The notes under the pieces: generated by a model
The model's input: only the letters and a program-made list of their open reading frames with translations
Told to the model about the DNA's origin: nothing
Databases searched by the model: none
Position numbers and translations under genes: made by a program
Part shown: positions 12,035 through 25,345 of the stretch, piece by piece
Layout: every line of letters begins with the position of its first letter
How positions within the stretch are numbered: the first letter of the stretch is position 1
NCBI GenBank assembly: GCA_007922195.1
Contig: ML681963.1
Location: 133,555,764 to 133,619,763 of the forward strand
Length of the DNA: 64,000 nt
Direction of reading: 5' to 3'
Source: Podocnemis expansa
Taxonomy: Eukaryota > Chordata > Testudines > Podocnemididae

Positions 12035-13629
12035 GTACCATACAGCAAAGCCTTTTCCACATGAATATTGTCTCCTATTGACTTCAGTGAGCTCTATGTG
12101 ACTTTCCCAAAGTCTCACAGGGTCCCTATGGCACAGCTGAGAATCAAATGTAGATCTATAGATGCTAAATTCTGTACTTCAAAGCAAGGCCATACTTTGT
12201 TTCTTTTATATCTTAAATCTTTGGTTACATTCATACTTTCTGTGTTAGGGGAATAGTAATGAGTCATGTGAGAGTGATTTCAAAGAGTAAAGGATAAGAT
12301 TAAATTACTCACTCATCTTAATAAAGTAAGCATTATTTTAGATTAGAATGTTTGGCCATTAATCAAGATTATTTATGCGGTCCTAAGTATCCTCTTCTTT
12401 CTAAATACATGAGAATGAAAATTCAGCAGCTTATGAACAATCTTGAGTAAGTCAGTACGTAAGTGAAAGAGTCCTTTATCTGTTACGAGAAATACGCCAA
12501 CATTGGGTGTTAACCTGAAGCCAGCCCTCACCTTGTGTTTAATGTGAAATAGGGCCTAAGATATTTTCCTTGAAAAACCTATGTCAGTAACTAAGATGAG
12601 AGAGGAAACATTCTGGATAATAAATGAGCATAAAAAATGAAGTCTTGTGGCTGAGGCACAGAATTTAGGTTCAGAAATCTGGGTACTGACTCTGGCTTTT
12701 TGTGTGCTTTGGGGCAACTTGAGACAATATCATGAATCTTTGAATCATATTCGTGAAGCAATTACTGGCTGCATTTTTCCACCTGTAAGAAGGGGATAGT
12801 AATGTTTCAGTATCTCCTAATGTTATGAGGAAAAATTAATTCATGCATGTGGTGCTCAGATGACAGGATGATGAGCACAAAGCCTACAGAATGACACACA
12901 AAATAATGAGAAGTGTAATTTCTTTGCAAAAATAATGGCTACACATTTATTGCCTTTCAATGACTCCAGTATAAAATATGTTCCACATTACCAGTATAAA
13001 TTGAAAATACAAGGACCACATTCTTTCCTGTACCCAGTTTCCAGTAGGGTTCAACAGGATGGAGCTATACCAGATCTAATTACATATCCCTGATTGTCTG
13101 CTCCATTAATGGTCCTTTTGCACATTAGAGCAGCCTGGTTGCTACTCTAACTTGCTCCAGTTGGTATAGAAATACTCCAAAGAGCTATCTACTTATTGAG
13201 TTTAACTGAAAAGCAATGCACTCCGGACACTTCTGCTCTGGACTATGGTGTATCTGCTGTGGACTTTCTATGCTAGTAGTATTTCTCCAGTAGGGAAAGT
13301 AGGATTGGATTAGATCTCCTTGGTATCACAAGAGTAACCCAGAAAATGTGAACTGTGTTTTCTAATGGCCATCTGCAAACTCAGTCTGGGATTTGAGGTC
13401 AGGTTGGGTTCCATTTGGCTTTGTTACGGACACCAGTAATGTAGATTTTGAAACTGAAACATAGTGAATAAGTCTTGCTGAAGCAGGAGTCAGAACAGAA
13501 TCCAGCTAATTTTCTTTTGCTATATTGGCTCTTTAGATTTAAGTAAGTTAATCTGTTTATTCATGTCTGAATATCAATAACATATAACCAGAATATCTGG
13601 AAGCTTTTATGATCTATTGCTAACATCAA
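12035..13629. other. no gene recognised; MIR-like fragment inside
   Basis: Mostly AT-rich unique-looking sequence. A plus-strand MIR-like fragment occupies about 12645-12870: TTCAGAAATCTGGGTACTGA, then TTTGGGGCAACTTGAGAC, then CACCTGTAAGAAGGGGATAG. No exon-like frame was found. Confidence 0.5.
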
Positions 13630-14365
13630 GCATTCAGGAGCACACCATCTAGGGACCTGCCAAACATCATCCCATGTTGGTCATCCCTACTATAATAACC
13701 ATTCACCATTCTTTCAATAATATCTTTCTCAAGATTATTTTAATCTCTATACCTAATGTGACCAAAGTACATAAGTTTAAATCTTAAGCATTCCAACACT
13801 AGGTACTGCTGCTTTAAGAATAGTTTTAACACAGATGTTCAAGATATGTAGGTGTCTTTGCCACTACCACATTTCAAAGGTTCAATTTTCTTTTTGTTAG
13901 TATCATTAACTTTCCACAGTTCATATTAATAAATTGTAGGGAAAAATTAGGCTTTTCACTAGTTGCCTTATACTTTTGGAGGTGCCAGGGTTTTTCTTAA
14001 GTGAGTCCATAGCTTAGTGATCCATCTCTAGTCTTCTTTTTTAGCTGGAACAGACTCCTTGGTCACATATGTATGTTCCCAGTTAATTACATTAAAATAC
14101 TGCCTCTATATTTGCCCATTAGTCATGACATCAGTTTGTATTCTGTGAATCATCTCAGCGTACATGCATTCTGTTTTCACCACTTTCAGAAATAATCCTC
14201 CCTGTTTCTACAAACTCCAACATTTGTTGCATTGCATCAATGGGTCCAAAGAGCATCATGCCATCAGCATATCTGAAATCAGTCAAAAGGTGTTTATCAG
14301 TGGAAATCACAACTTCCTCCATTTTCTCAAAATCTTCCAAGGCTTGTGTCATAATAAATTATGTG
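13630..14365 (-). mobile_element. decayed RTE-like LINE fragment, minus strand
   Basis: The minus-strand frames spell disconnected pieces of a LINE reverse transcriptase C-terminal half: FRYADGMMLFG (the YADD catalytic box as YADG) at about 14270-14290, and further downstream YFGHIR followed by NLEKDIIERMVNG at about 13690-13780. This order (YADD box, then YxGHxxR and LEKDIIxGxVxG) is typical of RTE and related LINEs. Stops and frame breaks lie between the pieces, so it is long dead. The clade assignment is tentative. Confidence 0.6.
14155..14352 (-). pseudogene. reverse transcriptase palm fragment (YADG box)
   Basis: A 65-codon open frame encodes residues TDFRYADGMMLFG near its middle. In LINE reverse transcriptases this is the RYADD motif that supplies two metal-binding aspartates; here the second is glycine, so the catalytic box is destroyed. 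The downstream residues (QQMLEFVETGRIISESG) fit the following helix of the palm. It is part of the larger LINE fragment at 13630-14365 and has no independent gene structure. Confidence 0.55.
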
Positions 14366-17300
14366 TCTATCTTCAGAATGTTTGGGGGCAAAATATACCT
14401 TTTTTCACACCATGCAAGGTGCAAAACCACTCATTATTACCTACTTCTGATCACAGGATGGTCTATTGTTAGCTCTGAAGGACTAAGAGGAGTGAAAAAT
14501 ACTAATAGTAAAATTATAAAAAAAATCTTTTTATCACCAAAGTAAGTAGCAATGCCTGTGAGTATCTCTGGGAAAGAGATCTATTAATTAGAACTTTTAC
14601 TAGGTAAACTTTTCTGACCATAACCACATTTAATAATTGCAGATGAAATGTTAGCTTTACATTTAAAAAATGTTGCTAGATTTTCTGTTCCACAAAGGGA
14701 GACTGTTCACATAATTCTAAAAATATGCAACACTCCTCTCCCAATCTTAGATGTGTCCCCTTTCCCAAGTCTACATCTAAATTTTTAATTATAATTGTAT
14801 TTTAATTATATATACTTTGTTAATGTGTGTATATACTAGGACTAATCAAATGTTTTTGGACAGAAACTTGGACTATTTTTTTCTAAAAATATTTTTTCTT
14901 TAAATGTTTATGTTTTCCATATAAAATTTTGTATTTTCTTTGAAAAAACTAGAATTTTTGTTTTTTTCAATTAAACACCAAATTTTTCTACAGAAAATTA
15001 TAATGAAAATTATTTTTCATTTTTATTGAATTTTGTGCAGAAACACCTTATGTTCCAACCAGCTGTATTATGTACACATTAGATGAATACATGTACGTGT
15101 GTCTATCATCTTGGTGGTAACTCAGACCACAGAGATGCACAAATACAATAGTAATGGGATCAGTACAAGCACTCAACTACATAGACTACGTAGAACACCC
15201 AACTACATAGAACATCCACAAAAAGGAGTGACAAGTTCATTTAATTATAAGTTTTGTAGTGTGGGATGCATTTCATTTCTTTCTAAGGAAACAATGAAAT
15301 GCTGGACTTACAGAAAAGGTTAATCATGGGCTGATTTCAGTGTTTTGCAGCAGTAATGCAACAGCAATGACTTATGTCATGTGCTAGAGATTATCATCAG
15401 TTCTTTATCTCAGAACATAATTGAGATGATCTACAATTAAAAAGAGCATGCAATATTTGAAGACACTAAATTAACATCTGACAGTGTTGACAGGTAAGTG
15501 TTGAGCTGAAGACCTAGGTTTGTCAAGAACTTTGTATTCTCTTTTTAAAGTTTATTTGTTTACAATGAAAACAGTCTCCCTTAAAGTCATGGTAGATTGA
15601 TGAGAAGTAATTTCCAACCAGAAAGAGAATTTAGCTATCATTCCTAATTTGGGTCAGAGCTGTAAGTGATGTTCCAACCGTAAGATATTTCTAGAGGATT
15701 TCTTCAGGGACAGTCTTATCATTCAACTCTTCACTTTTATTTACTTTAGCAGTTCCTTTAAAAAATTCATTCCAGCATCTGACTAAAGTCAAGAGAGATG
15801 AGTAAATGTATCTGCTCTATCTCATTAGTTAACAGAGACGTACAATGATTTGATATCATTTTCTTTATGTCAGACAATCTGTTATAATTAAGCACAGACC
15901 ATCATCAATTTTCTGCCAAGGTGACCTGAAAGGTTGAAAGGTCTTTTGTGTTTAATAAAATCCAATCCAATTAAGATGAACATTTTGGGCCAAACACTCT
16001 GCTGGTATAAGTGGGCCCAGCACCATTGAAGTCAATAGAACTTCAGCCATTTGCATCAGCAGTGAATTTGCTCTATTTTTTGTATGCCATTTATATTTTA
16101 ATGACAAAACTACAGCTAAGGCCTTCCTCCTCAGTTATTGGTTTAATGCCGCTAGTGAGAGCCAAGGAGCTTCTGATGAAACTCATTTAATAAATGACTG
16201 GCATTGCCATCATAAAAGAAATAAAATATCCTGACTTTGACCAAACTGAGAAGTATGTTCTGAGAATAGCAGACAGTACATTCCCACAGTGAGTAAGATG
16301 GATAGGTTGGTGCACTCATGACTGAAACACACCAGCAAAAAGACAGCTAATGTTATTAATTACAAATTTTTAAATCCTAGTGTGGAATATCAAAGAGTGT
16401 TTATTTGTTTAGAGCCTGAGTCAGCAAAACACTTAAGAAAGACCTTAAATCCAATTGAAGTCAGTGTGATTTAAGCATGTGCTAATATGGGGTTTTGTGC
16501 TTTGACACATAAGGAAGAGTTGCTAAGTTAGGGCCTTAATGTCTGGTGGAACTGGATATCTGAGACGTGGGACGATTTTCCAAAATGATTAATAATTTGT
16601 TTGGTTTCCAGATTGACACCTTAACATTTTTTTACAGTGTGAGTGTTTGATACCCTTTGAGGCGGTACAAATTACAGTGTAATTATTAATCTTACACACA
16701 TATGAACAGGCAAACGTGTGCACACACACACACAATCTTTATTAAAAGTTCTTACTTCCAAGTTGTTCAGGAATTTATTATTAGATATCTAGCACTGCAC
16801 CAGAAAGATAGCTGCGCAGCTGGTGAAAGTCAGCATAACTCTATTGAGCATAGTTGTATATTGATATACACCATTTGAAGATCTGGCTGTGTGTCTGTTT
16901 CTGAGGTAATGGGTGTACATGATTTTTGAAAGATGATTTTGTTCCAGAGTATGCCACATTTGAATGCAAATGATTATTAGCACACACATTGAGGCATAGT
17001 GTGTCTACTTATCTGGTATGTGTAGGAAGATACTTGCTTATATGCATATATCCAACATGAGGGATGCATCTTTTGAAAATGCACTGATTGTTTCCATCTT
17101 TGAAAATTTAGCTCATAATGTATACTAGAAAAAGTCAATAATAATAATGACTGTTTCTACAATGAAACCTAAATGTTTGTTAGATAAAGGCCAGCTAAAT
17201 ACTTTGTTTAGACTGTACATACTTTTATATACGTGGGATATTTTTGCATTTATGAAAAGCATCACATGTGATAAAAGGAGCAAATTAAATTAGATGTCAT

Positions 17301-17750
17301 AATGCTGGTGTTGAAGAAAGAAGCTGCCCATGTGCAGAACAAAGTGTGTTCCCAAAAATGTAACATCAGGTGAGCAGGTGAACAAAATGTGACTACCTGA
17401 AGTGAGAGGGCCAGCCCGCGTCTGTGGGAAGTGGGATAAGATAGATTGGGAAGCCCTCAACTATGAGAAATTTTAAAAACTCTTTGACTGAAGAAAACCT
17501 AAGTGGTTTAAAGGCGTGTTAAAATTTGAAAGTAAAAAATTATTAATTTGTCAGTTATCAAGGCTGTTTGTGGTTTGTTTTGGTTTGTTTTTTTTACAAA
17601 TATTGCTGTCTTCCACTTGCAATAGTTTCACAGGATGTAGATGCTATTTCTACTGCATGAACTTGAAATCATTTGAGGGGATGTCTTTTTGAACCCTCTT
17701 TGCAGAACAGATTTGTGTAAAATTTTTAAAAGCACATAAGTGACCTAGAT
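14366..17750. other. no gene recognised; AT-rich
   Basis: Long AT-rich stretch. At 14870-15045 runs of AAAATTTT, TTTTGAAAAAA and TTTTCATTTTTATTGAA words resemble the dispersed AT-rich element also seen near 23800-24000, 29915-30080 and 36260-36480. At 15165-15225 the phrase ACTACATAGA recurs three times. A (CA)n run is at 16719-16733. The segment at 15987-16075 contains CCATTGAAGTCAATAGAACTTC, a common old reptile/bird repeat word. Confidence 0.45.
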
Positions 17751-17759
17751 GCATGAGTC

Positions 17760-18050
17760 CCATTTTGAAAAGTGTCTTAGGCAGTGAGGGTCAGATTTTT
17801 AAAGATATTTTTCAGTGACTCAAGATGAAGATAGAAACTTAGAGGGATTCATGAAAGGGCCCAGGTATCTAACTTCTATTCGTTTTTAATGGGTATTGGG
17901 TGCCTAGACACTTTTGAAAATTTCACTAAGTGCATATCTGCATATTTAGGCACTGAAAAGCCTTTGAGAGTCTGACCATTTGGAGCCTAAGTTTCATCAA
18001 ATGTCAATGGGATTTAGGCTCCAAGCCTTAGATCAATCAAGCCCTTCTGA
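17760..18050. repeat. unclassified amniote repeat, second copy
   Basis: Contains GGTGCCTAGACACTTTTGAAAATTTCAC, TTTAGGCACTGAAAAGCC and ATGGGATTTAGGCTCC. These words match those at 4240-4440 and 50110-50290. The family is unnamed by me. Confidence 0.4.
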
Positions 18051-18234
18051 AAATGTTACTTATAATCTATTCTCAGGAATTGCCCAGACTCAGTTACCAG
18101 TGGAGCTGTATGAATTTTTGGAGTGAAATGAGCACTCCAGATGCATGTGTAGAACATGCTACTAACACAAGTGAATACAGCATAATATGTGGATACAGGG
18201 GATAAAAGCAAGTCTGCTAAATGCAAATGTGGAT

Positions 18235-18316
18235 GCACCAGTTTTTGTTAATTCAATTTAGTTATTTTGAACTTAGTTAAATGCAATCATGATAATGAGT
18301 ATAGACAAGCCCCAAA
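18235..18316. mobile_element. possible half of a Harbinger-type MITE
   Basis: Ends in GTATAGACAAGCCCC, close to a GGGCTTGTCTACAC-type terminus on the other strand. It contains TTTAGTTATTTTGAACTTAGTTAAATGC, resembling the palindrome-rich bodies of the complete MITEs. The opposite terminus was not found. Confidence 0.35.
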
Positions 18317-20766
18317 GATAGATAAGGGCAAGCCCATTAAAGAAAATTCTGATTAGCTAAAATGGTGGAAACCTGGTATATATATGTACATATACGGATT
18401 AGTGCTGTGCATCCACAGCAATTGCTGACTACTGATGGCTGAGTTCAAGCTATCCCTGAATATAAACAAGGCCTAAAGAATAAAGAGAGCCTATTGATCT
18501 CATCAGTCTCAGATAAGAGAGTAACTGTCCTTTTAATCTTGCAAAATGTCTTTTTATGTGCAAAAGCCTTATTTTCCCCATTATATAGCAATAAATATCA
18601 TTGTGGTAGCTAAGTCGCCCATTGCAATACACCAGCATTCTTCAGTGGCATTTTGCTAACATATACCATGTATGGTACCATCACGGGATGTATGACCATG
18701 CATACCTAGGTTAATTTTCTGTTCGCTTTTACAATTGTATGGCTTGATGCCAATTATGCCCTGCAAGGTTTCCTTTTGAATGCTCTACCTTATTGTTATG
18801 GTATCATGTTTCCTGCAATGTCATATATGTGTACAGATGTGAAGCATGTTTCATGACTCAGACCACCAGAGCTATCTCTCAGCACAGCAGCTGGAGAGGT
18901 ATGTTACAAAGACAGTGCAAACTGAGCTGCTTCGTCCAGGTAGAACAAAGGAAATCACCTCATCCCAGAAGGAGGAGGGGCTGAGGGGAAATTGAAAACA
19001 AATACAGATATGTTGAACTGCTAGGAGGTTTTGCCAGAGTCAGATCATCTTGAAAACAGCTTCAAGAGACTGAACCTATTCATGTGGCCAGGAGGGCCAA
19101 GACTGGTTGAACACACCCAGCAGCCAGCCTTGTGGGTAAGAATGAAGAGAATAAACCACAGAGTAATCCTGGAATAGTGTTATTAGATTAGTATGCATTT
19201 TATTTTATATTTTTATTTGTTTGTGGTAATGTCTGACACCTTTATTTAATTGATTGTGTATTGATTTGCTATATACTCACTTAAAATCATATCCTAATCA
19301 ATAAGCTAGCATTTGTTTTATCTAAAGCTGGATGAACTTCAGAGCGTATGAATAAGTGAGGCTGGGCATATCCATTTCATTGTCAAATGAATAGGCAAGG
19401 GTCTATGAATCTACAGTGATTGAGGAAAGGTTCTGATCCCTGTGGGATGGAAGCTCCTGGTGTGGTATCTGGGGGCAGGACGTGCTCACTGGGGGACCAT
19501 CCCATGAGTGCCCAGAGGGCGCACATCCACTCTCTGATGTGTATTACATGCAGGAGGCTAGTGTGGACTGACTCAGGAGTGAGTGTTCAGCTGGCATAGT
19601 GGGGTAAGCTGGGATTCAGGAGTGAAGATCAGAGGGTCACAGTGGCACACCAGACCTGATTCTGGCAGTGGAACATCACAGGAAGCTCTCCAAAATTTGA
19701 TTTAAAAGCAATTTTATTTTAAAATATTAGTAATTTAAAGAACAATGATTTTTCATGCTATTGCTTTCCTCTTGGAACTTGTTGTCTTCAATGAAAAAAG
19801 AGTTTGAGGGTGGTTGAGGTGAACCCTGCTTATGTTAACACAGCAACCCACTGTCAGTTTTACAGGATGGCATACTTTACTATCAAATCACTTTATCCTT
19901 ATTTCCCACAACCCCAACATCCTGTAGAGGAGAAGTCTGAAGTATGTCGATTTATCTGAATGCTGTCCTGCCTAAAAAGCTCATTATCTTCTTATGTGCC
20001 TGTTCTTTTCTACTGCCCTTTCTTATCATTCTGCGGCTTTTATTAGCCACTTAGAAATATGACTGATATACATGTGAATTTTAAGACTTTATCTGCTCAT
20101 TTCTCTCACCAGTATTGATCATTATTTAATATGAGAATGTTACAACTGCATTTTTTCACTCACTCTTTGAGTGTCAAACCATCCCAGCTTTTGCCTGGTA
20201 TTGTATTTGCCTTGCCTGTCTTGGCCATCTCCAGAAAAAGAAACTGTTGGGTGCATGCCATTTTTTCAGCCTGGTTATAGGACTTAGGCAAGGGAGGTTG
20301 GCTCTGTCATCACATTATGGAGAAAATGCTTATATATGGCTCTCAAATTGATGGAAATCTGTGCCAGCAGCTCAATGGAATTTTGCGTTGGCACCACCTT
20401 TACCTTGATTCTGTGACCATTATCTCTGGTTTTTCTGTGAATATAAAGAAATAAATCTGCCTGCTGCAGAGGATGAGATGTGGAGGCAGCATGTCTGTGC
20501 TATGGAAGGAGTGAAGTTATGGTGTGGGAACTGGGAGGTTAGGTGTCCAGACAGTAGGTAATGGTGGGGTGTGATAAATCCTTGAATGCAGGGACTGGGA
20601 CTGCGATAGATCTTTTCAAAGAAAATATAAGGGGCAGCTCCTAGTATGCTTCTCCTAGAAGTCCATGCACTTGAGAAGGGTCATGGACTACATATTTAAT
20701 CAATATGCAGGGCACCTAGAACCAGAGATAAGTTGCAGACTTTAAGTAAAAGCCAATGAATAACAC
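18317..20766. other. no gene recognised
   Basis: Contains a small ATAT-rich spot at 18377-18395 and a moderately GC-rich segment at 19430-19680 without recognisable repeat ends. Short frames only. Confidence 0.5.
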
Positions 20767-21400
20767 GGTTATAGACTCACAGTCCCATAGACTCTCAGGT
20801 CAGAAGAGACCAGTATGATTATATAGTCTGACCTCCAGCACAATGCAGACTTCATAACCTCAACCACCAACTCCAGCAATAAGCCTCTAACCGATGACTG
20901 AGTTATTAAAGTCCTCAAATCATGATTTAAGCACTTTAAGATACAGAGAATTCACCAGCAAGTGAGCCATGTCTCATGCTACAGAGGAAGGCAAAAAATA
21001 CCCAAAGCCCTAGCCAGTCAGCTCTGGGGGGAAAATTTCTTCCTAGCCCCAAATATGGCAATTAATTAGACCCTGAGAATGTGGGCAGATCTCTGTAATA
21101 ATTCAGAATTCTCTGTTGTAACTCAGAACCCACCCCATCTACTCTCTCTTCTTAGACCACTGGCATATCCACCACCAATAGTCAAAGATCAGTCAATTTG
21201 CAAAGTTGGCCATCCCATTATACCATCCCCTCCACAAACTTATCAAGCTCAGTTCCGAGGGCAGTTATGGTTTTTGCCCCCACAGCTCCCCTTGGAAGGC
21301 TATTCCAGAGCTTTTACTCCTCTGATGGTTAGAAACCTGCATCTAATTTCAAGCCTAAGTAGACACTTCCAGAGTATGTTCCTCCTGCTTCCATTGATGC
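20767..21400 (-). mobile_element. CR1 LINE 3' region, minus strand
   Basis: The plus strand opens with ATAGACTCACAGTCCCATAG and GGTCAGAAGAGACCAGTATG, then CAGCAAGTGAGCCATG, CTACAGAGGAAGGC and GGGGGGAAAATTTCTTCC. Further on come GCCCCCACAGCTCCCCTTGG, GGCTATTCCAGAGCTTTTAC and CTCTGATGGTTAGAAACCTG. This is the reverse complement of a CR1 3' UTR in the usual order, about 630 bp long. The 167-codon plus-strand frame that overlaps it is antisense to the LINE and not a gene. Confidence 0.9.
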
Positions 21401-24400
21401 TGAGAGCCACTGAGCACTGTAAACCCTGTGCATCATGGAAAGCTTCTCAAGTTGGGCGATGTGACAGCACCCTGAATTCCAGAATTTATGCCTCTCACAT
21501 TTTCAGTTTCACAACTTGTGACAGGTTCATTCCAGCTCCAACATGCTTCATGCAACATGTGGATCTGGTTGAAAAAAAATAAATCTTTTATTTTTTGAAT
21601 TAAAAGTTGCCTTTTTTTCTTAAACTTTTTGCAAAACTGCTGAAATAGCTTTAGCAACTCCTCTCTAGTCACATGACATCGACTATATTAAACACATCAA
21701 AGTTCACTTCTCAGCATAAAGTGATTCAGGAAAGTAGGTGACACAATAAGGTGGTCCCATAACCACTGGAGAGAGTTGATTTTAACCATCATTGATCCTT
21801 ATATGGTTAGGGAGTCATACTTATTGCCAAAATTATATATTTCTTCCATATTATAAAGGAGGTGACATGTAAGTCCCTGAAATGAATCTACATGACACAT
21901 TTGATCTGTTTTATATTCTTGAGTTACAAAGGGAAATGTGTTCTCTGAAAGATATTTAGACTTTTCCTTGATTCACATCACCTGAGCATTTCACAGTCAT
22001 GAATGAATTTATGCTTCTGGTGTACTGGATCCCACTACTGTTCAAATCAATGAAAAATGTCTCATCCTTTCAGTGACACAGGATCAAATCCAATATCCCT
22101 GTGAGGTTGGGAATTTATTATTCTGAAAAGAAACTGAGGCAGAGAAATTAACTGGTCCCAGGTCACACTCGAAGTGTATGGCTAAGGATCACAATCCAGA
22201 TTTCCATAGCCCCAGTCCATTGTCCTAGCAAAAGATAATTTTTCCTTAAATATCCAAGCTCCTCTTTTGCATCAGATCTAGCAACGCATTTTCAGTACAC
22301 CCACTCAAATCTGCATGAACAGGAATCATCTTATGAATCCTAATTTGGGCCAATGAGTCTGAAAGAATGCTTAATCACAGGGAAACCAGGTTCACCTAAA
22401 TCTTTCAACTTCCATAAGTAATAACCTTATACAATCTAATTTTTGTAGAAAAAAATGAGAAAAGTTTTAGTTTGTAAATGAACAAGGCAGAATCAAGTCT
22501 TACTGTAGTAGTGACATTGTATAGTTAATTACCAATCCCAAAAGCAATTCTATCTGACATAGTATATAAGGTAGAGATCCAGACTGTAAGAATTATTGCT
22601 CCCACTGGAATGCTTTCAAAGCACAAGATAATATCAGTTTTCATTTCTGTTCCCATCCCTTCTGCCTAGTCAAAAGAGCCAAAGTATATATTATATGTAA
22701 AACACTGAACAAATACTAAGGTTATGACACACATGGACAAAAGCAAGCATATTCACAGTTAAGTGGGAAACATTCCATGTTTGCCAATACAATGACCCAA
22801 TAAATGAGGTGTTTTTAGAAAGCAAATGTAGTGATTCTATTTTTTTCCTCATTCAGTATTTCTGAGTGTCATATTTTCAAGGCTATAATGAAATCTTTGA
22901 CATATAACAGGATCAACTCTTCTGGAGATCACCCAGCCCTAACATAACACCAGATGTTCCATATAAGTATTTGGTGCCTATTACTGTGGTTGCATTGGTT
23001 CTTAAAGGAGCAATCAGATCACAGTGTAGTCCTGGAAATCTCAGCGGAATACAGATGTGTTAGATGCTCTCAGTGTTAGTGTATGTGTTTGATCAGAGCA
23101 TACCTATGGTTGTGATCACAACAGAAATCTATGGGAAACCCGAATATTGTGTGCTGAAAACTATCAAAAGTATTTTTTTGACATTTTGGAAAATATTAAA
23201 CAGCATTTAGGCTTAGGCTTAGGGTTAGGGTATTTTAAAGCTTCATTATGTCTGTAAAATCCATCTGTACTTTAATAGAACTTATTTTTTGCTGTTTTTC
23301 ATATCAGCTAAAACAATGAAAGTAGCTGTTCCATTTTCTTGCTGTCTTGTGCTAATATGATGCTGCAGTGTTTAGGTTGCAAGAACATTTATCACTAAAA
23401 GAGGTTGTCACTGAATTGGTATAAACATCAGTTAAAATATTTTTAAGAAGACTTTTACAAAAGGGATATTTCATTTCATTTCAATAATCGTGCAAACACT
23501 TATGCACATGCTTAATTTTACCAATGGGTGTAATGCCATCAGTCTCCACATAATAGTAAAGCTTTGGGTTTACAGGATTTGGGCCTAAGACCAATTATCA
23601 TAACCATTCCAGGGATATGAAGAGATTTTTTTCACTTTTTTTCATAAAGCTTCATCACTTTGAGAGATTTAAATACGAGTATAGCTGAACTAATTATTAA
23701 TTATTAATTTCTAATTACTAATAATTAATTGTTACTTATAAAATGTATATAATTATACAAAACCAGCATATGAGAAAAGAGTACACTTACTGGTGATTAG
23801 AGCAAGTCAAAAATGAACATTTGTGAATGAAAATGAAAAATCTGTGGAAAAGTCTGAAAATTATTAAATTATTTTCATTGGACAGCTTTTGAATTTTATT
23901 ATTATTAGTCTTTACTATTATTTTATACTTATTTAAAATTTTTATTGGAAGTGTGTTAGTTTTGAAGGTTTTTGTTTTTGTTATTTTTTCCTTTTTTTGT
24001 TTTCACTCTCCCCCCCCCACCATCTCTTTTATTTTCCTGTTTCGCTTTCTTTTCTTTGTCTGTATTTTTTGACTGGTAGAAGAAGGATGGTAGAAAGAAC
24101 AATGGAAAACTATTATTTCCCCACTTTCGTGAAGGACCAAAAAAGGCAAATCATTATTCTGTAAATTTCCAGTTCAGAATATTTCATATTTTAAACTAAA
24201 AACATTAGATCTGAAAATTTCAACTTTTTATTAGGAAGTGGTAACCTTCTATAAATGTATGTATAATTCATATTTGATAATTCTCACTAGAATTTTGATT
24301 AAATTATCAGTCTTCATCTCTCTAAAATGGGAACATTCTAGTTCCCTACTACTCAAGGATTTTGTGGTGCTTAATAATTTACGTTCATGCTGCGGATCTC

Positions 24401-24880
24401 ATAAATGCCTATAGATAGACTGCTGCAGACTGATGAATGAGCTCAATGTCAAAGAAACAATACTGATTTAAAGCAGTAGAGTGGAAAATTTTTTGAAGAA
24501 TTTCAAAATATACCTTTCTTGTACAAGTTTAATTAATATTTGTACCATAATTTATCTGAGTAGTCTGAACAGAAAGTAATTTTTCATCTGTGTTAACACT
24601 CAGTGAACATCATATTCACTTAATGGGAGCACAATGGGATCAGCTGTCTTGTCAAGTAAATCTATAGCATTAACACAGTGTTTTATCCCTCTTTCTCAGG
24701 CTTCATGCACATAAAATTTTAATATATACAGTTTTCAGCAGAATGTTCTTGTGTCCATCAATTACAGATGCATGGTTTCATCCTCAGACCAGTGAAATAC
24801 CTCAGTACCTTGAAGTTATTGTGCATGGCTGCTTTTTAAATCCATTACAAAAGAGCATGCAATTTGAAAAGTCTTCTACA
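21401..24880. other. no gene recognised; MIR-like remnant inside
   Basis: A minus-strand MIR-like remnant lies at about 22095-22235 (GAAACTGAGGCAGAGAAATTAACTGG, then CAGGTCACACTCGAAG). A short TTAGGG-type run is at 23211-23230. An AT-palindrome cluster (TTATTAATTATTAATT) is at 23690-23730, and AAATTTT-rich dispersed sequence occupies 23800-24000. No exon-like frame was seen. Confidence 0.5.
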
Positions 24881-25109
24881 TAAATTCTGATAGTAAGAAA
24901 ATATTCTGGGATGTACTTCAATAGATATCATTGTTTTTGCTGTATTCCGATTCTTCACTGGTCTCCACTCAAGAGAAAATAAGGCACCCATTTAGCAGTC
25001 TCTTTCAGAAGTTGTCTTAATAAAGAACCTAAAAAAAGTTTTGTGTTCAGACACTTATATAGAGTTGAGATGGTCTCAATGTACTTTGTTTCACCATTGT
25101 TTCTTGCTA

Positions 25110-25345
25110 GAAGATCTATACAGAAGGAGCATTGCTTAGTGGAGAGTGCCCTTGACTGAGAATCAGGAAACTTGGGTTTTGCTCTGTTTAACATTGACCT
25201 GCTGTGTGATCCCTAGTGAGTCACTTCTCCTCTTTGTACATCTGTTTCCATTCACACTCATTTAGATTGCGAGTTCTTTCTGCTTTTTACTATTACAGTG
25301 TGTTTCTACAGCCCTAGACAATAGTGCAGTGATCCCATTTGGGGC
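25110..25345 (+). repeat. MIR-like SINE
   Basis: GGAGCATTGCTTAGTGGAGAG, then GACTGAGAATCAGGAAACTTGGGTTTTG, then CTGCTGTGTGATCCCTAGTGAG, then ATTGCGAGTTCTTTCTGC follows the MIR consensus from the tRNA-related head through the conserved core. Diverged. Confidence 0.65.

Noticed and set aside
21079..21582. 167-codon plus-strand open frame
   Set aside because: Largely overlaps the antisense of a CR1 3' region; the encoded residues are the translated reverse complement of LINE UTR sequence.
23206..23231. Interstitial telomeric repeat (TTAGGG)
   Set aside because: Only two exact units plus variants; too short to mean a fusion or telomere-derived insertion.
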